From NCBI GenBank assembly GCA_026686845.1, contig JAIVEN010000003.1, positions 6,326,501-6,390,500 of the forward strand: DNA of 64,000 bases, read 5' to 3'. The notes below the pieces were generated by a model. That model saw only the letters and a list, made by a program, of their open reading frames with translations. It was not told the origin of the DNA and did not search any database. Origin of the DNA: Adenanthera pavonina (Eukaryota > Streptophyta > Magnoliopsida > Fabales > Fabaceae). How positions within the stretch are numbered: position 1 is the first letter of the stretch; every line of letters starts with the position of its first letter. The translations under genes and the position numbers were made by a program. This document shows, piece after piece, positions 22,684 through 35,516 of this stretch.

Positions 22684-22972
22684 TTCATTCACATGTATCC
22701 TTAATATAACACTTTTTTAATTAAATTATTTAACTAAATCATGTGAATTAAGAATGATATTAAAATTAGTTAACTATATTATTTTTTTTAAAAAGTCAAG
22801 ATATTTTTCTAAAACCACCCTTATTTAATATCTTTCTCTGTCTTAGAAATAAATTAAATAAGAATATTTTTTAAAATGTGTAATAAATACTATATCATGT
22901 GAACTGAAAAATGTTTTATATTTAGAATTAAAGTAAAATGCTCTATATTTAGAGTTGGAGAGAGTAATATTC
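22684..22972. mobile_element. MITE (same family as the 8.2-8.75 kb pair)
   Basis: It shares 'taaaattagttaactat', 'cccttatttaatatctttctc' and 'gtaataaatactatat' with the elements at 882-1146, 8169-8449 and 8472-8746. It ends in 'tatatttagagttggagagagtaat'. It is non-coding and AT-rich, and no target duplication was identified. Confidence 0.5.
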
Positions 22973-23008
22973 TACCAAAATGCAATTGAATAAGACATTA
23001 TATTCTAA

Positions 23009-23277
23009 TACTCCTTTCAATCCCATTTATAAGATATTATCTAAAAAATTTATTTAATCTTATTTATAAAGTGTTTTGTTATTTTTTTATCTGAATTTTC
23101 TTCTTTATCCTTCATTTAATGACTTTATTATCTCATAAATTGTTCTAATAGTTAATCAGTATAGATAAAATTGGAAGCTTAAACTAATTTTTTATAACTT
23201 TGAGAATATAAGTAACTTTCCTTAATACTTATGTATTGGATAATAGTACCTTATAAATAGGACTGGTGAGAGTATTT
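23009..23277. mobile_element. MITE with inverted ends
   Basis: The left end CTCCTTTCAATCCCATTTATAAGA and the right end TACCTTATAAATAGGACTGGTGAGAGTA are imperfect inverted repeats. The interior is AT-rich with no frame. This resembles plant Mutator-type MITEs that end in CTCCCTCC. Confidence 0.5.
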
Positions 23278-23778
23278 TTAAAAGCTAGTCTCATTATTTT
23301 TATGAGCACATGCTAACAACATCACATATTGAAAAATGTACACTTAAAAATAGTTAATGGCTATAAATTTGCCTACAATTTTCAAAATTTTTAATACAAC
23401 ATAATTAATACATTTGACAATTTGTAGACTCGCTTCTAATAAGAACCATGTGATTGTTACTTTATCCATTGCTAAATATAAAATATTTTTAATTTGTACA
23501 TATCTCTTAAAAAATGAGTTAAATCATTAAATTTATTAAGAAATTTCAATTTTTTTTATTATTTATCCTTATTAATTACATTATCTCTTATACTTCTCAT
23601 AATATTTATCTCTCACCTATTAATAATAGACTAAGGACATGAATAAAAAAATAATTAATATATCAAACAACCCCACAAGATGTCTTATATTTTGAACTAA
23701 ATATTACTTCTAAAATATGTCATATATTTAGGACCAAAGAGAGTATTTATAAAAAAGACCAAATGTAGTAAATAGTAT

Positions 23779-24075
23779 TCCCTCCATTCCTATATATAAG
23801 ATATAAATAATTAATTTACACAAACTAAGAAATACAATTAAAAGAATTTAAGAATATTAAATTTGTCAAAAATTCAAAATAGTTACTTAAAATACTTTCA
23901 TTTAATATCTAACACTTTTATTTTATAATTAATAAAAATTAATTGTATCAATTTGTTTAATAAAGGGTAACATTGGTAAAAATAAATAAATGCACGTGAC
24001 AACCAACTCTGTATCTTATGTTTTTTTTTTTAAAAAGCACCTTAATTATATCTCAGGGAGGAAGGGAGTAATTTT
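23779..24075. mobile_element. MITE with CTCCCTCC-type terminal inverted repeats
   Basis: The ends are ATTCCCTCCATTCCTATAT and, on the other side, ATATCTCAGGGAGGAAGGG followed by AGTAAT, forming terminal inverted repeats. The element is about 290 bp, non-coding, and of the common plant Mutator-like MITE type. A CACGTG occurs inside at about 23993. Confidence 0.55.
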
Positions 24076-24129
24076 TCTCAGATTACATAATCCATTACTC
24101 AATTCAAACTAAAATGTGTCTGGCTTTTA

Positions 24130-24420
24130 ACTACCCACATTCCCTTGGATCCTTTTTATTAGATATATTCTAGAAATTTTTTATGGTCTTAAATGTAAGT
24201 CACCTTTTTATGAGTTTTTGGAGCATTAATTATTTTATTTCTAAAATACTCTTATTTAATCATGAGAGAGAATGTTGATTGTTTAAATTTGTAATATTTA
24301 TTAAAGGGTAGAAATGAAAAACACATTAATTTTAAAACAATTTTAATGATGTAACAAATTTTTTTTAATTTTGATGAGTTAGTTAGAAATGATTTACATT
24401 AAGGATCAGAGGGAGTACAT
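24130..24420. mobile_element. MITE-like element
   Basis: Shared blocks ('ctcttatttaatcatgagaga', 'gtaatatttattaaagg', 'ggatcagagggagta') link it to the element at 58128-58404, which is in the opposite orientation. It is AT-rich and non-coding. Confidence 0.45.
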
Positions 24421-27090
24421 ATTAAGAGAATGAGTTAAGAATTTGTTAGATCATTTAATTTATTAAAAAATTTTAATATTTTTCACCATTACCCTTATTA
24501 ATTTATTTATTATTATATGTTATAAAGTAGAAGTCAAAAGCGCTGCGATTTCAAGCCTCCATATCATAATGCTGGTTATTTAAAAATCTAACCCTACATA
24601 TTCTATATAATATTTATTTCCTTTTATATGTATTTGTTTTTATTGCTAACTAATTTAATATGATAATAATTATGGAAATAAAATCATTTACATATTATTG
24701 ATTCAATCACACGTTATTTGTTGTAGGCATTGGTGGTGGTCCACGTAAATTTTATTTTCTTTTATATTTATTTATTTTTATTGCTAATTAATGTAATATG
24801 ATAATAATTATGGAAATGAAATTAGATATATATTATTGATTTGTTTGTCATTGGCATTAGTGACAGTAATGTGTCATGATCAATTTAAAATATCCCCTCA
24901 GTTGATTCCCATCAATTTTAAAACATGACTAATCCATGATTTTTTATGGGGTTTTTTATATAATTCTATATTATGAGAGCTTTATTGTACCAGTTTGAGA
25001 TCAATTTCTCAATGGAGTCTGAATTTGAGATCAATTTCTCAATGGAGTCTGAAGGTGCAGTAGAGGAAACGTTGCTTGGCCCTAGCCTCCTTCCTCTCGC
25101 CTCCTAATAGCCTTTATATGTTTTTGAACTCGTTTCCTTTACACTCGATCATCTTCATAAGGTCTCTTTATCCTCTCATCCAATTTTAATACATATCCCT
25201 CATATATGTTTGCTTTATTCTATCTATAGCTTTACCATATCTTTTTTATTTGTGTTGTTATACCATATAATTTTATATTTGTATTTTTATGACATTTCAA
25301 GGAGAGAAACTGGACAAGACATTCTATTAGAAAATTAGATCATAAGTGTTTATATGTCAGGTTATATACTGCAATTTTGTTTGAATATGAATGTGATGAG
25401 AGTCATATTTTAGGGTGTGGAATAATATATGAACGCTATCTTCAATACCAGTTAATTATTTTTATCGTATATTAACACTGCTGCAATAACATTTGAGGAT
25501 TTTTTATGATTCAATATCAATTAGTTGAAAATTTTTTGTTATTACCTTTATAGATATTAGATAAATTGATTTCAAACTTTAAAATATCTTTTTTTCTGTT
25601 ATGGAAAATTAAATAATCTCATATCCCTTTTTTGTAATTTATGTGATAAATTCCATCATCAATTACATTTTTTCTCAAAATAAATTTTTGTTATTTTGTA
25701 TGGTAACATAGTTTGGTGATACTAATAAATATTTTATACTGCCTCCATAGATACATGTGCTAATAATATTACTATGATGCATGTAATGGAGCTTCGTCCA
25801 TAGCAAGTTTAACGGCAGTCTCATTAACAAGTAATAGGTACTCACGGTTTAATAACATCTATTTTTTAAAAAAATTCATTATCCTATTAGCTCAAAATTT
25901 TTATGACCTAACTTTGTATTCCCATTGATTTATTTTGTAATTATTTATATTTTCTGATATTACATATTAACTGAATACTGTCGGCTGTCAATTCATTACA
26001 AGTATTTAATTAATTTTTTCTTCATTTTTCTTGATTATTAATTCAAATGTTATTTTTTAAAAATAGTTTAATTATCATATGCTGTTTAAACTTATTCTAT
26101 TATATTCACATTTACATGATTTGATTAAATATATTTTGAGTTTTTTGTGCAATCATGGGTTTTAAATTCTAATATCAAATCATATTTATTACCCTATGCA
26201 TACTCCTGATGAAAGAATTTGGCCCCAAAATAAATCCTAGTGAAAGAAAATAATTATTGTAACAAATATCTCCACTTATATTTTGAATCAATACATCATT
26301 TTAGAATGTGACTTAAATTTTGGAGGAGAGGGAGTATCAATTTCTTCCAGAATTGCAGAGAAAGACGCAATGAATATCACCACTCTTAAAAGTTGAAACT
26401 GAGTTTACTTTGATTCCTTCACTTCCACAATCAGACCCCAATACTAGCAGCCTCAGAAAGAGAAGAAGCTTCAAAATTCTAGTTAGTTTGTCAATGGTAC
26501 TGTTGAGGACACATGCGAGCCTAAATACAAATTATTATAAAATTATTGTTAACAAATTTTGAAAATAAAGCATCAATTTAAAGTTTTAAATAGTTAACGA
26601 ACGTGCCATAATACTAAGTTTACCTAAGCTTTTAATGGAAAATAATTACGAATTCAGAAAATCAACTAACAAGTCTATCACGAAGATCGCATCCATCAAG
26701 AATCATAACAAGTTGATAATGCTCCCACCCAGATGCATTCCAGCACTTTTCGCTTCACCAGGTGGTAACAAAGGCTATACCAGGTGTTAACAAAGGCTAG
26801 AACTTGAACACGAAGGGGAACACAATCCGATGAAAATATGAACATTACGATATTGACACGGAATACAGTTACAGACAACTAAATTTACGGAAGCACGTGA
26901 TCAAGTCCACAGAGGAATAGGAAAATCAACTCGTTCCTAACATAAGAATCCTAATTTAACATGAAATAAACAGTAGCTAACATGCCTAACATAATATTCC
27001 AAACAGATTTCCTGTGACAGCAAGACTAATGAGCCTGACCTACGACACCAATTAGTAGCCATAAAATTGCAGCATATGAAGTAACCACAG
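24421..27090. other. AT-rich intergenic DNA and 3' flank of the Alfin-like gene
   Basis: No gene is seen. A perfect 30-bp tandem duplication lies at 24994-25053. Bases 24630-24720 and 24740-24850 are related direct repeats ('tttattgctaa.taatttaatatgataataattatgg'). From about 26640 the sequence probably belongs to the 3' UTR and flank of the Alfin-like gene. Confidence 0.4.
24994..25053. repeat. Perfect 30-bp tandem duplication
   Basis: Two identical adjacent units begin TTTGAGATCAATTTC and end GAGTCTGAA. The identity points to a recent duplication. It lies in non-coding DNA. Confidence 0.85.
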
Positions 27091-30000
27091 TCAAGGTCGA
27101 GCTCTCTTGTTGCTACAGGACGGACATTTATACTGCTTGATATGCTCAGCCCTCGCAGGGGTGATCTTCACACACTTCCCATGAAACCACTTCTCACAGA
27201 TGTCACAGCAAATCCAGAACTCATCAGCTGCATAGTTCTCTCCACATGCCCCACACAGAGTCTCTCCATGCTCCTCGTCATCTTCCTCATCCAAACCCTC
27301 CTCATCTTCATCCTTTGATTGCATTGCTTTTGAATACTTTCCTTGAGATTCAGATCCTCTCTGCGTTTGATTGCCCAAACAAATAATGACAATAAATACC
27401 AGTCAGGAGTTCGGGTCTCATTCCAAGCTGAAGAGGAGTCGAAGGTCCCAAGATAACTACTTACTTATATTTTGAACTTTAACAATAAAAAACAACCCTA
27501 TTCACTACTTAACAATAGAAATTAATCATGACACTGATTCACCCCCTTTCCCCGGTGGTAGGAAGCTCTACTTACCGTTTCAACATCTGAGCTGGCCACC
27601 ACATTTCATATAAAGCCAAAAAGAAATCTTAAGAACTCCAGGAGATCAAGTAATTAAATTAGCTGCTAAAAGTTTTCCCTATATCAAACTACTATTCCTG
27701 ATGTTTAGTTTGATTTTCATGCTCACCTACCTTAGAGTTTGATTTGGATTTGTTACTGCTATGATTAGAAACTGATGACTTCTCCTTTCCTTGTTTCTTG
27801 GTCAGCCCCGTAACAACCTCAAATATTGTTGGAAGATCATTTATCATATTAAACAGTCGCTTCCTGCAGGAAGAACCAGAGGCATTATAGTAGACATAAT
27901 CTCAATTAATTACGAATGACAATTGCAGCACTATTCAGTATTCACAAACTCCCGCCCACGCAGCCCAGGAGGAAGGGGTAAAAGAAGCAAAAATCTCACT
28001 CAAGTCAAAATCCAGAATCCAAACGTTCAACAGCCATTTATGTCAACAAAATAGTATCAGGACTACTGAAAGCATCAATCTGAAGACAGTCAGAAGAATG
28101 ATGATATTTTATATTTATTCTCTACAACAAAAGATTTCGTCAAATTGATAAAATAAAAAACCAGAACTTAAACATATAAGAAGAAGGGCATCAGAAAAGC
28201 ATTAAGCACAACAAAGTTTCCAAACTAGAACTACAGGAAACAGAAAATTCAACAGCCAAAATCAGGGCTTGAACCAATTTTATATACTTGAACACCATTA
28301 GCAATTTACTTTTTGTTTTTTTAGCTATCCCGAGTTCCTAACCTCATGCCGCTAATTTTCAACATGATTAAAAGTTTAAATAAACAATTAGAGTGGAAAA
28401 AATGGGAACTAAAAAGCCAAATAAAGTATCACAGTTAAAAAAGTTTTGTTCCTTCAAGGCCAGTGGCTTACATTTTTTCCCTCAAGGTGGTGAATTGTTA
28501 AGCAACCCAGTTCATGCAGATTTGACGCAGGAGATTCTCAAGTTCAAGTCTAATCTAATTTTTCTGACTTCTCCCATGCATAAGCTATTCTAATCATCCA
28601 TTTGTTTGTCATAATCTCATAGTGATTAGTGATTACCTATTCTAATAATACTGACAAAACCACCAGCAGGATGGCCATTCCATTATGCCCAAATTTTCAG
28701 AAAACTTTCATCCACAACCAGAGGAAGTGCAGACTGCCTTACTGGATTTGGTTTTAGTTAAGCAAAGCAATTTCAGCAGATTGTGATACATAAAACTTGA
28801 AGAAAAATGTCAAGCTTGAACTTTCTGAGACAGAGACACCACTAACTAATAATGAAAAGGAACTAGAAGTAAACAGTTCTGCTACACCAGTTCAACAATT
28901 GTGGTTTACTATTTCAGTGCCAAACGAAATATGGAACCTGCAAGCCGTAATATATATCCTTTTCTTTGTGATTACTATGTAATGTTCAATATTGTACAGA
29001 ACCACAAGTGGAGTTTCATTTTCTCCCTAGAACATGATAATTAAGCTCTGTCCTACAGTTTACAACAGTCCTAGAATTAAATTGCAGATTTAGTTTTTCT
29101 GACAAAATTGTAACTGAATTGATATTGCAAAGTACAGAAGCAACTCAAATTCCAATAAAATAGTAATCTGCTTGTTTGCTACAGCAGCAACTCAGACTTA
29201 CAACTCACTTTGTTCTACTTATTTTATAGTCTAAAGCAACCTATTTACTCATGTTATGTGCCGATAAAGCAGCAAAAACACCTTTACACCATAACAAGAT
29301 ACATTAAAGTTATATAATGTGAAAACAAAGCATCATCTCAAAGCTTCAAAGTAGTTGGCCCCAAACTAAGCAACTTCAGGACAAACCCATGATCATTTTT
29401 AAGAGCAAAGCTACTGGAGTTTATGAATAGCACAACCATGTTTCTAACCAAGGGAATTGAAAGATGCATACCTATCAGCCTTATCAAATCCAAATCTAGC
29501 ACCAAAATAAAAGGCTACAGCAAGTAACCATGCATCACTGTGAACAGCAACCAAAGATAGCCAGTCTTTTTCTTGCATCCCATCTCTAGCAAAGTTAATA
29601 CCTAGTGCAGGTTCCGGAAGCTCTGGTGGAACCTCCTCCGCAGGCAGATTAACTTCCCATTGCTCGCTAGGAAATCCATAAAGGCACAGGTTCTCCTTTT
29701 CTGTATCACACATCTTACATAAATTAACTTATTTTTTTCTAAATAAAAAAAAAAAGAAAAAACTCCAACATTTCAAGCAATAATATGATATTCTATAGTA
29801 TATAAATTATTTGGATTACATGAGTCCTTAAGGAACAACAATAACACAGGGCAACTGACAAAACCCAGATTAGGGTTATTTTCATTCATCCTCAAAATGA
29901 CATTACAGCAGCAAATAAAATAGGGAAGAGGAAACCACAAAGTCAATACTCTACTTCCAAAATTATTGGAGGAAAAACTGGAAAAATAAAAAATTATAAA

Positions 30001-31754
30001 ATCTGATACTAAACAGCAACAGAATAATCAAGAAAATCTAAATATGTGTAAGAGATACTGAAAGCTATAGAAACAGAATAAAGAGTTGTGAGCCTAAGCT
30101 TATGGGGTCTTATATAATTTTCCACAGCAGATTATATCCATTATCCAGAAGACAAAATATCAACCACATTGGATATAAATAAGACACAAGCTAACACATA
30201 ATGCTGGAAGTTTGTCTCCAAGAAAACAGGTCATCAATCATGTCAAAGACAAAATCCAGTAGCAAGGGATAAAATATCATAAATCACAATATAATAGTCT
30301 AATACTCTTCATATGCCTAAGACTTCAGTCAGTGAGTTTATTCTGGACACTATATGACTCTACATTAAAAGATCATAAATCTTTAGTCTATCTTATCAAA
30401 TATGGATATCACTAAATTGCAATTAACCCAACTGATCCTCTTCTGTCCAGACCTTGACACTCTTATGCAGGAGCAGGAGGGCTGGAAGAATGCTGGAATA
30501 TACAAATCATGGAATCTAGAAAAAAGCTTGAATAAATTTTAGCTCCATTTGTTGGCAATAGCTACATACATGTACACTTAGACTATTAGATGCATGAGCT
30601 TGACTGCATTCCATTAGCCTAAAGAATATTTGCACTTTCCTTGAACACAAAACATATTCTTGGATAAATCGGTAAACCAAAGAACATTTTACAGGAAAAA
30701 TGACTTTTGCCTCCCCCACCAAAAAGTAAAAAGCAATATAAATATGTCATGTAACATGTTAGTTTCAAGAAACTCAGCACTTTACATCAAGGACAGGTTC
30801 AGGACCATTGGTTCGTGAAGCACCTAAAATCCAAGCAAACTTTTGTTTGCCTTAACCAACCAAATACAACTTATAAGAAATAGGATTCAACTAATAATGA
30901 AGGATTAGGAAGAGACAGAGAAATGAGGCCATCCATCCAAAATCCATCATCCTAATTCAACATGCAAGGCAAGACTCGTTAAGCCATATAAACTTTTGGG
31001 GTCAAAGCACGAGCAAATAAGCATAAAGTTGCAGCTTTTACCTCAAAGCTGAAACCAAGAAGAGAATTTTCCAATTAAGATTCTGCCCTAGCATTGAAGC
31101 ACAATGCTACTATGACATAAATGCTACCACTCTTGCTAAAAAATTTCAACACTCGCGCGCGCGCATACAAACAACTGTTACTTTAGTCAAATAAGAAAAA
31201 TGATAACTTCAAGCAGCCGTCTACCAAAGTTAGAACCAGCCTCCTAGAATCATCATATTATATATTCTCTTCAGAAGAACTTAGAATCAAAAGTGGGACA
31301 AATTCAATAAATTTTCAAAAAATGTACAGTAACTGCTGCACTTGGCGCAGCTTTACTACCAATCGTTCACCTACCCAAAGAAGTCAAGTAAACAAGAAAG
31401 AGAAGCAAACAAAAGAGCCTGAACAATGAACATAGAGAGAATGAGACGAGTGTACGAAATGAAACCTCACCAGGGTCACACTGCTGATAGAACTCTTCAA
31501 CATCTGCAGAACCAAACGAAAAAAAACATATTATGTGTGATATCCGAGATATACTGAGAATAGTAGCTAAATTTAAAGCAGAAGATGAGCAGAATTAAAA
31601 GGACAAAGAGGAAAACATCTAAAAAGGAAAGAGAGAAAACAACGGGGAAGTGTATACCAGTAGTGAGGGCCTTAATCATGCCAGCACGGCGACCCTTGAA
31701 ATCTCTGAAGACCTCCTCGACCGTACGAGGATTGTAGGGAGTACCTCCGTCCAT
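27091..31754 (-). CDS. AL: Alfin-like PHD-finger protein (histone H3K4me3 reader)
   Basis: The product is a nuclear chromatin reader of the plant-specific Alfin1-like family, linked in relatives to salt response, germination and repression through H3K4me2/3 binding. Exons are 31754-31658, 31503-31471, 29700-29472, 27863-27731 and 27360-27091. All junctions are GT-AG and keep frame, giving 253 residues, the typical family length with its typical five exons. The N-terminal Alfin domain spans about 1-140 (from NPRTVEEVFRDF to IFEVVTG). A Lys/Ser-rich linker and an acidic stretch follow at about 180-195. The C4HC3 PHD finger is at 200-246: C200, C203, C216, C219, H224, C227, C243 and C246, with the aromatic residues needed for methyl-lysine binding (Y207, W213). 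It ends in a basic KRARP tail. The two long introns are about 1.6-1.8 kb and show no inserted gene. Confidence 0.95.
27864..29471 (-). other. Large intron of the Alfin-like gene
   Basis: This 1.6-kb intron lies between the exons ending at 29472 and starting at 27863. It is AT-rich and non-coding. Small open frames inside, such as one near 28393, are random. No transposon termini are recognised. Confidence 0.7.
29701..31470 (-). other. Large intron of the Alfin-like gene with a CG alternation
   Basis: This 1.77-kb intron is non-coding and AT-rich. A short (CG)5 tract flanked by CT and CA lies near 31154-31165, rare in a methylated plant genome. Nothing else stands out. Confidence 0.65.
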
Positions 31755-32239
31755 GGGAAGCTGAAATTGGAGGTGGAAGCGGAGAGCGAGGGAGCTTGTA
31801 ACGCTGGTAAATGGAGGGAAAGATGGGAAAGTATTTGACCTGTGAGTGAAGAAGGAGAGAGAAAGAGAGCGTAGGTTTAAGCGGATCTGAATCGGACAGA
31901 ATTGAATAATATTAACCGGATTTGATAAAAGGACATGGAGTCCGCCAACCAGATTACATAGCCCGTTTCCGAGAGAATTTTCAAATTTTTGAGGTTGTGG
32001 GCCCACCCTCATTCGCTTTCCTAATCTCCTCCTAATCTCATTCATTAACGCCCTTTAGCGTTACATATCTGACAGTTATTATTTACTCAATAGTTCTTAT
32101 TTTCCGGCCGTTTATAAAAAAAAAAATCATATGTATTTTGATATTTCTTATGATATTTATTAAATTTAATTTAATTTAGCTAGACACCCATCTTTTTATT
32201 CTTAATTTCTTTTAATATTTTCTTATGTTAAATATCAGA

Positions 32240-33300
32240 TCTGTTATGCTATCCTCTTGGAAGCCTCCTGATGTTGGTTGGGTAAAAATGAATAGTTATG
32301 GGGCTATGCAAGAGATGGGTAATCTTGCTGGTTGGGGTATGTGGAAAAAACTGTCAATTCGTGTTGGTTCGGCCCATTTGGGCAGGGCCAAAAAAGCCTA
32401 GGGCTTGGTTTTCCAAGTCCGAGTCTGCGGGATTGGCCCTACGAGCTGACCCGCGGGTTTTTTTTAATGTTTTAATATTTTTATATTTTTTAATAAATTT
32501 TTTATATAATTATTTAAATTAATACAACTAATTATTATCATAATTCATAAAAAACTAATATAATATTTAAATTTTATAATTTATATATCACTAATTAATA
32601 AAATAATATGTATTTTTTAATATTTTAAATAAAAAACAAAAGAAAAAGAAAAAATTTTCAGGCTTTCGGACCGGCCCGTAGCCCTCTCGGGCCGGCCCAC
32701 CACAGGCTGGGCCTAATCGGGCCCGGCTCAAAAAGCCCGGATTATATATTTACTCTCGAAATTGAGCCCCGAGCCCACTCATTTTTTTGGGCTTTTCAGA
32801 CCGACCCGTCGGGCTTGACCCATTTTGACGGCTCTATCTATAGAGGTCTTATAAAGGACGATGGATTGAGGGTTGGTGCAAGTATCTTGGGTCTTTTACT
32901 GCCAAGGGAGCTGAAATTTGGGGAATTCTTGAAGGGTCTCATTTTGGCTTGGGAATTGAATTATAGACACGTTTAAATGGAGTTAGATTAGATGCACTGG
33001 AGATTGTCAATTTGTTAAACAATAGCAACGGGCATTTTGCAAATTATAGCTCAACGATGTTGCTGATCTTTGACATGTTGAAGCGGCCATGGGAAGTCAA
33101 ATTTACTCACATTAGAAGGGAAGGAAATTGGCCAGCACATAGCCTTACACAGAGGAGTATATTACTTTGTGAGTCTGTCCATTTTTTTAGGGAAGCACCT
33201 GATCAAATTGGTGCTCCTGTTGCTAACGAACTTGTGGGGTATTTAGCCCCTTGAGTCTGTATATATTGGCTTATGCCTTGCTTTGTTAAAAAAAAAAAAT
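32240..33300 (+). pseudogene. LINE 3' remnant with RNase H domain and poly(A) tail, interrupted by a hAT-like element
   Basis: The frame reads SSWKPPDVGWVKMNSYGA (Asp of the usual NSDGA is Tyr here), breaks at 32346, and resumes at 32837 with GLIKDDGLRVG. It continues as EIWGILEGLILAWELNYRH and a C-terminal part ending EAPDQIGAPVANELVGYLAP at 33252. This is the RNase H-like domain found after reverse transcriptase in plant LINEs. A LINE-type 3' UTR follows, ending in an A-rich tract at 33287-33299. The frame contains stops and shifts and is dead. Upstream reverse transcriptase is missing, as expected for 5'-truncated copies. Confidence 0.7.
32346..32836. mobile_element. Non-autonomous hAT-like element (491 bp) inside the LINE
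   Basis: The ends read AAAAACTGTCAATTCG and, on the opposite strand, TAGAGCCGTCAAAATGGG. Both resemble the plant hAT terminus TAGGGCTGTCAAAATGGG. Sub-terminal GGCCC, CGGGC and GCCCG blocks frame an AT-rich core. Flanking octamers TATGTGGA (32338-32345) and TCTATAGA (32837-32844) agree at 5 of 8 positions, two of the differences being G to A, fitting a decayed 8-bp target duplication. It encodes nothing. Confidence 0.6.
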
Positions 33301-35516
33301 GAATTCAATGTTATTTAAAAAATAATACCCTTACAACTTTTTATTATATTAAAGTTTATAAAGAATTACTTACAAACGTTACTCTTAATGGAAAAGGTTA
33401 GGGTCATTTAAGCACGATACTTAAAGTGATGATCGGATACCAAAAGTTACTACTAAATTTTATAAAGAACTTTTTTAATGATTTAATTTTTTATTTTTAA
33501 AATATACACTCTTCTCTTTCTTTTTCTTTTTATTTTTTAATAAACTAATGTTAAGTAGAGTCTCATATAAAACCAGGCTAGCTATCACCTTTCCCTTGTG
33601 CCCTGGAAATGCATTAGCATCAAAATTGCCTTGAAGCCTAAGCTCTCATGTCCATAGTGCTGTCGAACTAAGCGACTACCATACCTTATCTTCTTGTGAA
33701 AAAAATATCCCTAAGTACATAAGTTGGCTAGAAAAAAATGAATATATGTTCCTGCTTTTCTCTCGTGCAATAAGGTAGAGATTGAATCTCCGAGGCTAAC
33801 TATATATATTTCCTCATCTCGAGATTGCTTTTCCTAGGGCTTTATTGATCTCTTCCTACGGACGAAATCCTCTTTTTCTTAGTTTAAGCCATAAAACTAT
33901 CCTATTGCATTTAGACTCTTAAGTATATCGTATTTTCTAGGATAAGTAGCTAAGGATTTCTTGCTCTTCCAATATTTGTAATCCCTTGAGTAAGAGCCAA
34001 ATACCTTTCATCCTAGCTAGTAGTCCACCCATTCCCTTACCCTTTGGTGGCAAGCAGTTTTTTTCTTCTTTCCTGTGGTATAATTGTCGAGTCTTTCATG
34101 AACTCCTCGATCATCCAATCAATCCTACCCAATGGATTGACTGCTGTATTCACTCATCCAAATGACTTTAGCCTACCAGAAAGAGAGGGATGAGCTACAA
34201 AAAATAACGGCCTGAAATTCAAAACAAGTTTTTTGCCTGATAAACTTGGCCTTCCAAAAAATTGCCCGATCCATTCTCTATTTTTTTGGGGATAAACCCA
34301 TTATCTATTATCTATTTTTAATTAAAATAAAATAAACTATGTGATTAATATAACCCTTATTTTTATTATTATCATGATTATTGCTTTTGCCAAACTTATT
34401 ATTATTAATATTATGGAGATTCTATGTGAATTTAAGTATTTTAATTGTCATTGTGACAATTTATTTAAAATACTATAGATTTAAATTTTGATTAAATGAT
34501 GAATATATGATTATTTGTGCTTAAATTGTGCATTTTGAGTTCTCATTATTGCAATGTGTTTGCATTATAATTTGATGATGAATATCAACACGGTATAGTT
34601 ATTTGAAGAAAATTATGTTAATTTATTGAAAAAATTGTTGAGCAAGTGGGTCAACCTACCAAGTATTAACCTACTAAAAGAGGGTTGAGGTGAGGAGATC
34701 TGACCATAAAAAAGTGTGTTAACTCTAGCCAACTCATTTTTATTATGGCTCATAGTGGGGTGACCCATAGGGGCTTGCCTAACCCACATCCCCAACTCTA
34801 ATCTTAAAGATTCAAGCAAGATCAAAACAAGTCTCAAAACTTAAAGAGTTCTTAAAAAATTATCTATAAGTTACCAACAAATAAGTTTCTCATATTACAA
34901 AAGTGTGAATTTCTGAATAATATGAGTCCTAGCTAGGCTAATTATTAGCTCTCCTTTTGTAATATATTTTTAATAATTTGTTATTCATGACTTCAAATAG
35001 TTTTGCTACAAATTTATATTTGATAGTGAATTGAATGAATATTAATTCGTTAAAAATTCATATATTTCATATATCTCTCACGGTTTTTATTTAAGACAAA
35101 CAAAAGCTAATAGCCTAATATGTGTGTGTGCGCCCGCTTATGTGTGTCTGAAAATTTTATATACAAGTAAACTACATCCATAATACATGTGTTATTATAT
35201 CTATTCACGAAGAATTTACCATTCATCCGTTGGTAAGGTCTCCTCTAATTACTATTAACAAAAGTATGGCCGCTAAGAAATAATTAGGCAAGACATTTTG
35301 GACAAAGAAATTTACATAATGGGATAAAAATAAAATGCTCAAAATTCATATTTTATATGCACAAAGGAACTTGAATATGCGTGCTGAGCGATGTATTTTA
35401 GGATTGATTTGGGCCATCATAATTAATCCAACAGCCAAGAATTAAAATTAAATTAAAATAAAGATAAAGAGAGAAGCATTGCAATAGAGGAAATCCAAAT
35501 TTATATAGAGAAACAA
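33301..35516. other. Intergenic DNA with an unidentified mid-GC block (33580-34250)
   Basis: Bases about 33580-34250 are less AT-rich than their surroundings and unlike the MITEs nearby, but have no frame that I recognise. A decayed retroelement or organelle-derived segment is possible. Bases 34600-34830 carry 'acccataggggcttgcctaaccc'-type sequence reminiscent of hAT-like elements. The rest is AT-rich and featureless. Confidence 0.3.

Noticed and set aside
31497..32045. Long minus-strand open frame covering Alfin-like exon 1
   Set aside because: It merely reads through the 5' UTR, exon 1 and the first intron of the Alfin-like gene; only the 97 bases at 31754-31658 are coding.
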